Assembly: GCA_035772735.1 (NCBI GenBank)
Contig: JASDFA010000010.1
Span: 181,477,501-181,541,500 of the forward strand
Direction of reading: 5' to 3'
DNA from: Datura wrightii
Lineage: Eukaryota; Streptophyta; Magnoliopsida; Solanales; Solanaceae
Length of the DNA: 64,000 nt
Shown here: piece by piece, positions 11,857 to 21,600 of the stretch
Position numbering within the stretch: position 1 is the stretch's first letter
Layout: each line of letters opens with the position of its first letter
Translations under genes and position numbers: made by a program
Notes under the pieces: generated by a model
Told to the model about the DNA's origin: nothing
The model's input: only the letters and a program-made list of their open reading frames with translations
Databases searched by the model: none

Positions 11857-12882
11857 TTATATATAGGGAAAAAGGTTAAAAATATCTTTAAATTATGTGA
11901 AATTGAATAAAAATGCCCTCTGTTAATAGTTTGGTTCAAAATGTCTCTGCCGTCAATGTTTTGGTCCAAAAATGCCCCTTCTGTCAATAGTTTGGTCCAA
12001 AAATGCTTTTACTGCTACTTTTGGGTCAAACATGCCCTTTTTCTATTAAATATTTTTTTAAAATACATTATTTTTTAATAAAATATTATTTTAAAAGGAC
12101 CCTTTTCTTAGTTCTTTGCTTTTAAAAGTTCATTAACTAATAAAAAAAGTGAGAAATAATCTTCTTCTTTTTAATCTCATTTTATCAATTAAAATAGAAT
12201 AGTACCTTTTAAACTGATAATATATGCATATATATAAATCATATTAATCTCATCATTAATTTTTATTTAAATATTAATAAAAAATTTTAATAAAATAAAA
12301 TTATTTTTATTTCTTAATTTTTTTCGAATTAAAGTAGGATAAACATTTGCTAATACATTTCATGATTTTAAAGTTAAAATTAAAATAAGAATCAAAAAAA
12401 TTTTATCGAGTGATATTTTAAAGATATTTTATAATTTGAAGCAATGTAATAAATTTTCGTGTTTTATGACATTACAATTGTTATATCTTAACGTTTACCT
12501 TTCTTCAATTCAGAAAAGATTAAGAAATAAAAATATTTTCTATTTTATTAGTTTTTTTTATCATTATCTAAATAAAAATTAATAATGAATTATTGTGATT
12601 TTATATATATGAAAATTAATAATGGGTTATAATATTCTTATTAGAAAAATTAATGTGTTTAAAAAAATATTTATTAGAAAACTGACATTTTTTATCCAAA
12701 AGTAACAGTAGATGCATTTTTAGACCAAACTATTAACAGCAGGGGCATTTTTGGACCAAAATATTGACAGCAAGGCATTTTTGAACCAAACTATTAACGA
12801 AGGATATTTTTGTTCAATTTCACATAATTTAAGGATATTTTTGACCCCTCCCCCCCCCCCCCCTCCCCCCCCCTTATATATA
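11857..12882. mobile_element. Mutator-like foldback MITE, 1008 bp, with 9-bp target duplication
   Basis: A perfect direct repeat TTATATATA flanks the element at 11857-11865 and 12874-12882. The termini are long imperfect inverted repeats, about 11866-12095 and 12640-12873, starting GGG on the left and ending CCC on the right. Both arms contain TTAAATTATGTGAAATTGAA and then four to five tandem subunits of about 31 bp of the form AAAAATGCCCNNTCTGTCAATAGTTTGGTCC. The AT-rich centre has no reading frame. A 9-bp duplication with long arms fits a non-autonomous Mutator-superfamily element, although the target site is simple AT sequence. The right end carries an unusual poly-C tract. Confidence 0.85.
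12845..12873. repeat. Poly-C tract at the end of the foldback element
   Basis: An almost pure C run of about 29 nt interrupted by two T. The minus strand is a G-run able to form a G-quadruplex. The length is likely to be unstable in cells and in sequencing. Confidence 0.9.
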
Positions 12883-14185
12883 TAATTATTTTAACATTAT
12901 ATGTTTATTTTTTTATATTTTAAATTTTCGCTGCGAATTTTCATAGGCCATAGCCATTTTCAAGAATTCTCCCAAAATGATGAGGAGGATCAATCTCTAG
13001 GTATTTCACTAGCTGGTATCTATCTTGATTATATGTTAAGACATCTTTAATTTGGAATCTAGTGACCCACCAACGTGCATTGATCATTAAAAGAGTCTAA
13101 GCATATGATTGTATTGGAAGAACAAATAAAAGGTAACCTAGAATTAATAGATCCTACAATTATACACTAAAAAATGTTTAAAAGAAGCGGACATTGATCT
13201 GCAATACAATTGCACGCTCATGAAGGAAACCCTATACATCCCACAAGGCCAACCAAATATATATCCGAGTCAGTTTACGCACATTTTGATTAATATCATT
13301 GTATACTTTATCATTTCACTGATACAAATATTAAAAAACTGTTGATTACTAAAATTTGAATCTAAAATCTCATAGTTCTTCTCCACTTCATTGATCACCA
13401 GTTAGACCATATATACCTTTCGGATGCAACTAGTTCCTATTTCTTTAAATAAACAATAATAATTTATAAAATATTCAAAAGAAGGAAGGAATTGAAGAAA
13501 AGAATATCTTATTAAATGGTCTAAAACATCTAAACCCAAATCAAATTCTTGGTAGGTACAAAGAGAAGTTAATTGTTAAGGTATGTACTCTATATTATAC
13601 AAGTAGAATTAGTAGCAAATAATATTAATATAAGTCCATACTCTAATGATGATATGTGAGGGACACAATTGTGCTTGCATGTGAGTTTATTTTTCTAAGT
13701 ACAAATCATCATCATATTCATACCCCACAAAAAGCCATGGCCAAACTTCTCTCTTTTAATTAATCTTTTCATTCTCCTCCTCCTTTCTTGATTTATACTT
13801 TTCTGAATATTAATTAATTAAGGTGCTTTTCTTTTTTCTTCTTTTAGTTCAACATATATCCCTTTGACTGTTATCAAGCTAGTACTAGTACTTGTTTAAT
13901 TTGATCTCTGTATTGACCCACATCAACTTTGGCTTTGATTAATTAATATTAAGCTCCATTCCCCCAACATTAATTAAGTCATTCTTTCCATGATTAATGT
14001 TCGAATGGGCTAACTGATTTGTTAATAATCATTAGTGTAAGCGTGTGCTTCATTCTAATGTCATCATTCCATTAACTTCTTTAGATACGTCTCTTTTTTA
14101 TTGTTAGTATTACTAACCAAATCTTAGCTTGAAAATGCTGGAGAATAGTTATTGCCTTGTATCTTTTTCCGTAATAAATTAATAC
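12883..14185. other. Intergenic DNA without recognised genes
   Basis: No exon, RNA gene or repeat structure could be supported. The stretch 13640-13960 has pyrimidine-rich blocks and TTAATTAA motifs but no reading frame of note. Confidence 0.4.
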
Positions 14186-14189
14186 ATCT

Positions 14190-14500
14190 GTGTTACCCTA
14201 CGGAGTTTGGAGAGGGTTGGGTGTACACGCACACAGTGATGGAGCCAGAAGTCTCACTAAGAGGTGTCAACATATAAAGTAGTAAACTCAGGAAGAAATC
14301 AAGGAGAGTCAATATATATAGTATGCATGCATTAAAAAAAAGAATTTTTTCTACCTAGCTACACAATGTAATTTTCCGATGAAGGAATGACAATTGACCT
14401 TGAAACACATGTGGCTTCATCACTGTACGCAGATCTTATCTCTGCCCTCGTCAAGCAAAGAGGTTGTTTCAAATAGAATCATTTTTGGAAACTGAGATCC
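14190..14500. mobile_element. RTE LINE/SINE 3' tail relic interrupted by a MITE
   Basis: The two flanks of the MITE at 14234-14425 join into one sequence. The left flank (GTGTTACCCTACGGAGTTTGG, then AGGGTTGGGTGT) and right flank (TACGCAGATCTTATCTCTGCC, then AAAGAGGTTGTTTCAAATAGA) follow, block by block, the tail seen intact at 62735-62850. The tail was therefore present first and the MITE landed inside it. Confidence 0.75.
14234..14425. mobile_element. hAT-type MITE, 192 bp
   Basis: Terminal inverted repeats are CAGTGATGGAGCCA on the left and, reverse-complemented, CAGTGATGAAGCCA on the right. Flanking 8-mers CACGCACA and TACGCAGA match at 6 of 8 positions. The right one equals the uninterrupted target sequence of the LINE/SINE tail family, so they are an eroded 8-bp target duplication, as expected for hAT transposition. 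No coding content. Confidence 0.8.
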
Positions 14501-15169
14501 TCTTTTTCAGTTGTTGGGATTTTGGCCCAAGGCTCTCATTTGCTTCCTGAGTCAATGCGCATTTCAATATTAGTGTTTACTTATTTACACCGGCTATTTG
14601 CATCGAACCAAACGATTCAACTTAAGGCAATTAAAAATTAAAATAAGAATACATGTAATTTAACTATGTATCGTATCATCGGATACAACTAAATTCTTAC
14701 CCTTCAGGTCTTAAAAATCACAAAATGTGGTTTCAGTCCTAAGCGCAACACGCTTTCTTATGCTTAATCCAATCCAAAACCTGAACTGCTGTATATGTTC
14801 TTGCCCAATTAGTCGATCCATCAATATGAGTTGACACTCATATTGATACTACTTTGTTACACCTGAATCCCAAACTAGTTGGAAAACATCAATCTTCATA
14901 TTTGTGTAAGATTAAAATAAAGACCATAACAATAATCTGATGTCTTCTAGCCAGTAAAGCTACATAGATAAAGAAAGCGTTCAAATGTATTTACAAATTT
15001 CCTGTCAAAAACCAAAGATTTGGAGATAGAGATTAGGCATCAATTCATTGTCCAAGCAAATTCATTACTTCAGCTCTTGTTTATATTTAAAAAACGAAAA
15101 AGATGAAATCCAACCTGAAGATAAATTTTCATCCAAGCCTATGACTAGGAGTATCGGAGTTCGTCAAGA
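14501..15169. other. Intergenic / 3' flank of the membrane-protein gene
   Basis: Downstream of the minus-strand gene that ends at 15217. It should contain that gene's 3'UTR and polyadenylation region. No other feature is supported. Confidence 0.4.
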
Positions 15170-15247
15170 GTCAGAAATTACAAAACTGGGATGGAGTTCG
15201 CTCGAATAGTCAGAAATTACAAAACTGGGATGGAGTTCGCTCGAATA
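15170..15247. repeat. 39-bp tandem duplication spanning the stop codon
   Basis: Two identical 39-bp units, 15170-15208 and 15209-15247. The gene-proximal unit encodes the last ten codons and the stop (TAA at 15217-15219) of the neighbouring membrane protein; the second unit lies in the 3'UTR and repeats the same coding-like sequence after the stop. Confidence 0.95.
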
Positions 15248-18200
15248 AAGTGCTTAAGAATTGCTTTCTCCTCATCAATGCGCCTTTTCTCCTCTTGATC
15301 TTTTGGCTTAACTCTTCTCTTCTCTTCCAACATCCACTTAAATAGTTCACGCTGTTGATTCTCGGGTATTGGTTCCCGTACAATCACAGGCAGAGTAGGT
15401 GTAGTAGTGACTTCCTTTTCTTTTTCACTAGCTGCTATAGCAGCTGCTGTCGATACAGAGGTGCCAGGAACATCTGACATTTTTTTTCCACTACCTGCGA
15501 TAGTAGCTGCTGTTGAAATAGAAGCGCCAGGAACATCTAATATTTCTCCTTCCTCATCAGTTCCCACATCTTTTTTCTTTGTCCTCATGAAAAGGTAAGC
15601 TACGCAAATTGCAAAAACAGATGAATACCACGAATGTAAAAGCAAGTAACCGGAATTCTAAAAAAAAAAAAAAAGGAAAGACACGCAGCATATATCTGTC
15701 CAGGTATCATAAGGTTGTGAGCATGGCAAGGGGTACAGGGAAGAAGTAGTGAATGTCAACTTGAACAAATATTTCTGTTTCTATTCTTTCCTTTTCTTTT
15801 TAAAAACTAATTGAGACAAATAAAGCAGGAATATCAATCTTTTGACCTTTTGTTTCTTCTTTCCAGTAACAATTAGAGCACAAGAAGTTGACACGGCCAA
15901 ATTAGTGAAATATTCATCACAAACACATATAACTCTATTTCTGGAACTTAATTTGTATTAACATCACATGTTTATACTAAAGAAATATAATGCACACAAA
16001 GGAGTTCCACTTGTATACATTTCTGGAAGAAGCACAATCCCCATCACTAGGAGAGTAGAATTACACGAAAAGATAGAGCAGCACAAGGACTACTAGCCAA
16101 GTAGTAAGATCTTCGTTCACAGTACATCCAGTTTCGTACTATTCCATAGTTAAATATAATCATGAGTGAAGTGCAGCACCAAAGGAAAATAGTTATAAAC
16201 TATGCTTACTTCTTTTTCAAGTTTAACATGGCTTTGAATGCAGAAACTTCCAAGTGAAAGTTCTGGACCTTGTCACATTATGGTAGGTCCAATCTAGAAG
16301 GGAATCACTGTTAAAAGCAGGACATATAGATAAAATCAAACTTGCTAACTAGTTCAGTCAAATAACAGTTGCAGCATGGAAGTTAGAAATGGAAATCAGA
16401 GCTGACATGTGCTTCAACAAAATTTGGTGGACTCGATCAACATTATTTGCTTCTTAACTATTAATTGTCCTTGCTGAAACTAGCTTAATAAAGAGATACA
16501 GATCAATTAAAACTTATGACTATTTTGTTTAAAGCACAGTCATACTACTGACTATTTTAGTGTGACTATGGTTCCATTTACAAGGATATGTCTCTTTTGA
16601 GAATTTCTGTCACCGCTAATAAAAACTTTTGATAAGTTCTTGTCAGGATTCCAAAACAATTTGTACATTTCTGATGATCATTCGCCCCACTTTGACCAAA
16701 ATAACCTGCGCAAGATCTGAACCACACAACTTACATTCAACCATCATGAATCAGATGGAATAAACCATCATTTTTTTAAACCAGCTGGATTAAACCATTC
16801 AAAACATTCATGTTTGAATTCAAGGTCTTCAAAGCACTAAAGCCCGTAAAGTTATAACAGCACTATAAAAGAGTAGAAATGATCCTCCACCACAGGTATC
16901 TACTCCTCCATAATGATGGCAATGAACATGGTGCATGAACTGTTTGGTGAGTTTTCTATTGTATGAGGGGAAGCCGGGCAATATATGCCAGAGAAGATAC
17001 AAAACACAAAAGCTTCACAGGAAACTGCCATGTCGTCTTCGCGGATATTGCAGTTTCCAACCGTATAATGTTCAGACATTCTTGGGTGGCATTTCAAGAC
17101 CCCTCCACATCCTACTTTCCTCTCTTACCCTGTATGTAAGTATTATTTTCCTCTTTAGTGCAGAAGGTCAAGGTGAAGGCTTTTTAGACTAAAGGTGGCT
17201 GCATCTCTGATTATTTATACAGTCAGTTCGGATTTACACTTTCTGGTTTAGGGCTCTAAATGAATCACATCATTCAAAATTCAGAACAACCAAAATATGG
17301 TGGCTTGACAAACATAGCATGCAAGCAACTGAACTTATGTTTATTATTTGTGGCATGTGGTGTCGCATACTCTGTGATTATAAATCTGAGTAGGTTATAA
17401 CAATCACATAGAACACTCGAATGGGAAATGAGGAAAACTTTGTCTTTTGACTTGCAACAAGAACCCAAAATGAAGAGAAAGCAAACCAATTTAGAGAAAC
17501 AATGAAACAGGACGGGCTGCAAGAAAGATAAGAAAACGACTAGTGAGTAGTGACTTCAAGGGTGACGGGAGGTTTCTCTCATTTGTAGATCATTTTCTTC
17601 TAAATCTAGACAGCCACTGTAATAGTAGACATAAGCTACTCTAGGCCTATAGAAGCATAACCCCGTCTCGTCTCATCAGTAATATACCTAGTCAAAGCTT
17701 CTTACCCTGCCGCCTAAGTAACGAGGATAAGTAAGCATCTAGAATGAACTCTCAAAGAAAAGAAAGCTGCAGAAAATTCTCAGCTCTTATGCACTATGCA
17801 TTCTGTATGAGATATGAGCTATACTCTAATTGAATTACAAAAACGAGAACAACTAAAGACCGAGAAATTTGTCTACTAATAAAGTAAAGAAACTCAAACA
17901 GGCTAAGTAATAGTTCCATGATTGCAAATTTTTCTCAACATTCTGCACCCTTTCCCCTGGAACCTGAAATCTTTCCTCAGGAAGCAAGACATGATTGCAT
18001 TTTCTATGGTGAATCTTTAATTCAGCATAACATCACAACAGTAGACTTTGAAATACATTAAAACTTACAAAGCAGATCCAGAAAAGTGCGATCACAAATG
18101 CACGTCTAATTTCAAAAAGCTTGTAACTTCATATTGAAATTATGGAGCATTCGCCAACAATTGGAAAAAAATAATAATAATAATAATAAATAAGCGAAGA

Positions 18201-18540
18201 CTAAAAGTGGAACCTCCAATTGAAAAATTGACAGCCAAAAGCATAGGCCAGATATACTTGTAACGGCGGATAAAGGATTCCTTAGGCGGCTGAGGAGGTG
18301 GAGCCGCACTGCCTGCAGCTGTTGACGACGCCATAGATGATGAAGAAGAAGGCGGCGCCGGCGTCGGAGCAGATGCCTTTTGTTGCTGATGCTGCTTCAG
18401 CTGCGCTGTAAATCCGAATAAAAACGTACAGTATTACTTTTAAAAATAATGAAAATGCGGAGATTCTTCTCCATTGAAAAAATTATTTTGCGATTACCTT
18501 TCTTAGGTTTATTGACGTATAGTTTTGGAGACACAGCCAT
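15217..18540 (-). CDS. Conserved plant single-pass membrane protein, unknown function
   Basis: Three exons: 18540-18498, 18405-18214 and 15599-15217. Phases agree, giving 618 nt and 205 aa. The start MAVSPKLYVNKPKK is chosen because exon 1 ends at a consensus donor and joins in frame (AAA G|CG) to the next exon. Exon 2 reads QLKQHQQQK, a Pro/Ser/Ala-rich stretch, then ESFIRRYKYIWPMLL. The junction GGA G|CT makes FSIGAYLFMRTKKKD, giving one hydrophobic segment (about 65-83) with basic flanks. Residues 100-141 are a 21-residue tandem repeat (DVPG.S.STAA.IA). The C-terminus (about 160-205) is charged, with PENQQRELFKWMLEEKR and EEKAILKHFIRA, and is the part I recall as conserved among plant homologues. 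Intron 2 is 2.6 kb. The frame that seems to start at 15645 is intron read-through. I assign no function. Confidence 0.82.
15412..15537 (-). repeat. 63-bp in-frame coding tandem repeat
   Basis: Two diverged units, 15537-15475 and 15474-15412, encode residues 100-120 and 121-141 of the membrane protein (DVPGASISTAATIAGSGKK then DVPGTSVSTAAAIAASEKE). The duplication preserves the reading frame. Confidence 0.85.
18170..18190. repeat. (AAT)n microsatellite in intron
   Basis: Run of AAT triplets in intron 2 of the membrane-protein gene, close to its donor side. Confidence 0.9.
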
Positions 18541-19870
18541 TACGCCTTTTCCTACACCTTCTTCCTTTCTATCTTTCTTCTTTACTCTGCTGAAATATCA
18601 CACTGTTTACAGTCTTCCGTCGCCGGCTATCGTTTTTTTTCTTCTTCTTCCCTGTTGAGGTAAATTACCGCAGTCGCATAAAACGACGACGTAGGAGCCA
18701 AAACTTAAAAATCCTTCTTCCTCAATAAAAATCAATGCAGAGAATTTGCTTTGAAATATAGCCAAATTCTGAGTTTCGTGTCCTTATGATATCTAATTAA
18801 TCTTTAATTAATTTTAAAAAAAAGAATAAATATACCCATTAAATTTATGTGCGTATATATCTTTTCGTTTACCAAATAATGTATATTTATTCTGTTCATT
18901 ATTTTTATATTTACTTAATTTTTTTTAAGAAAATTGACTTTTTATTTATAAAAATATCTAATCCCTCTTTTATTCTACCCAACCCAAATTCATTTAATCA
19001 AAAACACTTATAAGTTAGTTTAATTATCGTATAGATTTAGTTAACCACCCTTTTATTGTGGTCTTACTTTATTTTATACTCAATATATTTTGGTGATTCA
19101 ATCACTACTTTGAATTCGGTGATGACTGTATGAATCAATCACAGATTATATTCATCCATTTAAATTCATCTCATATTAATATTATTCAAAATAAAATAAA
19201 TATAATAACTACTTCTAATAAAAGACTTATAGAACCTAAAGTAAACGTAATAAAGTGACTAAAGTGTATTTCCAACTAATTGACGTGGTATATACAGATA
19301 AAAAAAAATTTATTTCATTGTGTCTTATCTTTTGCTGAGTCCGCATGAATTTCAAAAATTTATAGGTATTTAAAAAGATTTAATTTCATATGATTTTAGG
19401 TCTACCTCAATCAATTTTAACATTTTTCACTTATCAAAATTTTACATATACAAATCAGTGCATATAAAAGTCGACTTAGAACATGATTAAATCATCTCAA
19501 ACGATATTCTCATTTTTTTTATCCTCGATTATTCTAGTTGCACCTTTTGGACAAATATAGTAATTTTAATCTTGTATGATCATATATTCATCTTAGAAAT
19601 CATACACACACGATCCTCATGTTGTGAATATGTTCGACTTTAGTGATCCGACATTTGACCTTCCACATTTACCATCAAAATTTCAATCTAATTTGAAATG
19701 GTTATTCATTGTTTGAACGTGACATCAATGATTCAAATATTATTAACTCTCCAATATTGATACTCTAGATTCCAAACATGAAAGTAAATCATACCGCGAA
19801 TGCTCGGGGATCATTTGGTTGCTGGTTAAAAAGTAAAATATTCATATATTAAATTTATAGCATGACTAAT
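18541..19870. other. Intergenic DNA between divergent genes, left part
   Basis: Together with 20352-21082 this separates the minus-strand membrane-protein gene from the plus-strand Mini-RNase III gene, so both promoters lie in this interval. A C/T-rich stretch at 18580-18660 adjoins the membrane-protein start and probably marks its leader. I see no convincing TATA box for it. Confidence 0.4.
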
Positions 19871-20351
19871 AGGCTTATATAGACAACCCCTTAAATTTGT
19901 AAGGATATTTCATTTAGACACTCGAACTAAGCCTTGTTCCAATTGAACACTTCCACTCCTAATAAAGTGTTTCAATTAGACAAATTTGATTTAAATTTTG
20001 AAAAAAAAAATTGCACGTGTTTTCATTCGTGTATTAAATAGTTCAGTTAAGCACATAAAATATGTCATCTCCATTAATTTTACACATCAACCTCAAATAG
20101 AGATGCATGGGATTTTATGACTTATTGAGGTGAACACGTATAATTAAAGTAAAATGAGATATTTTATATGGTTAGCTTAACTACCGAATAGATAAATGAG
20201 AACACATGAAAAAAAATCAACAATTGAATGAAAAGTGCTTAATTGTAACACTTTATTAGGAGTTTGAAGTGTTCAATTGAAACACGACATAGTTCGAATA
20301 TCTAAATGAAATATCACAACAAGTTTAAGCAGTTGGTTATGTTTTAAGCCT
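19871..20351. mobile_element. Foldback MITE, about 481 bp
   Basis: Ends pair as inverted repeats: AGGCTTATATAGACAACC on the left, AGGCTTAAAACATAACCAA read inward from the right. Farther in, both arms share ATATTTCATTTAGA, TCGAACTA, AATTGAACACTT and CTCCTAATAAAGTGTT. ACTAAT occurs at both outer edges and may be part of a target duplication. No coding content; superfamily not assigned. Confidence 0.8.
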
Positions 20352-20359
20352 AACTAATA

Positions 20360-20860
20360 TCATGTTTGGTTAGGACACCAAGTATGGTATTTGATTATCA
20401 GCCACTGATCGTGCATAACTAATACATGTATAAGTTACGAGAGAATCAATATGTTATTTTAAAGGTAAAAATGTAATAACTAATGCATGAATAATTAAAT
20501 CATGATAACTAATCTCTGCATTATTACAACATGCACAACTCTAACTAACAACAAAACAACCCCTCCTAGAATAATAATATTAACATGAGTTCCCACACAA
20601 AAGAATCGTGAGTTCGATTTTTATTAGTACATCTATCATAATTTCTGCTGCATACTTCTTTTTGGTCTGTCCTCCAAAGAAATATCAATCTTTTTATAAT
20701 TTAAAATAACTTAACTTTAAAATTTCTCCTTTTACTAGTCATATAAATATCTAAAGTTTATTTTAGACCACAAATGTTAATCTTTCTTTATTTTTTAAAT
20801 TTTGTACCAAGTCAAACAGTGCCACAAAAATTGAGAATTTTTTTTTTTCCCCTTCCGACG
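20360..20860. repeat. MITE-like fragments upstream of the Mini-RNase III gene
   Basis: The stretch 20400-20545 contains TGCATAACTAATACATGTAT and TAATGCATGAATAATTA, motifs of a common Solanaceae AT-rich MITE. The stretch 20805-20850 (ACCAAGTCAAACAGTGCCAC) resembles one end of the Stowaway-like family also seen at 2505 and 6118. Boundaries are not clear. Confidence 0.4.
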
Positions 20861-21082
20861 GCCCGACCTCCCTAATGTAATTGTAAAAGAAAATAAAAGA
20901 AGACCAAACTGTAACTTAATGAAGTTCAAGGATTTGTTTTATAATTGCAGCAAGTAGCAGGGGTAGTTCTTAGAAATAACCCTAACAAACACTCCGTTAC
21001 TAAACGGGCAAAATGCCGCGGAATACAATTATCCTTTGAAGATATATTGTCCCGCGAGTTGCTGCGAAGTATTAATTCAACA

Positions 21083-21560
21083 ATGGCGATTCTTCTTCCT
21101 TTGTTCTCCATATCCCCCAAAGTAAAAGCTTCTTCAATTGACACAAGCCAAAGACTTCCGTACAATCCCCACCGTACAACTCCCAAAAAACCCCAAACCC
21201 AAGATTCTCTATCCGCCATTTCAACTCTTTCCTTGTCCCCTTCTACCAGCCGTTCGAATATTTCGGTTTCGGACCTTCTCAAACGTGAAATTTCCAAGTC
21301 TGTCGAAGGTACTAAACTGCGTATTTCCTTTATCTTTTGTGTGCAGAATTTGATATTTTACTTTGTAAGTTATAGATATTGATGATGGGTTGTTTGGATT
21401 TTGTTTATGTTTATATATTTTGTCATGGAAATAGTGAAACCGGATGGAACATATATGGGGTACGACGTATGGCTACCAAGTGCACCCAAAGTCGAGAAGC
21501 CTCGGTCTGTGTTTAATGCAGCCTCGCTAGCTTACATTGGAGATTGCATCTTTGAGGTTT

Positions 21561-21600
<40 letters not shown>

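Noticed and set aside
15600..15645. Apparent start (MLLHSWYSSVF) for the membrane protein
   Set aside because: The sequence before 15599 is intron: a consensus acceptor joins in phase to exon 2, which supplies the conserved membrane segment.
20945..21082. In-frame upstream start for the Mini-RNase III gene
   Set aside because: The added residues do not look like a transit peptide; the ATG at 21083 begins a typical one.
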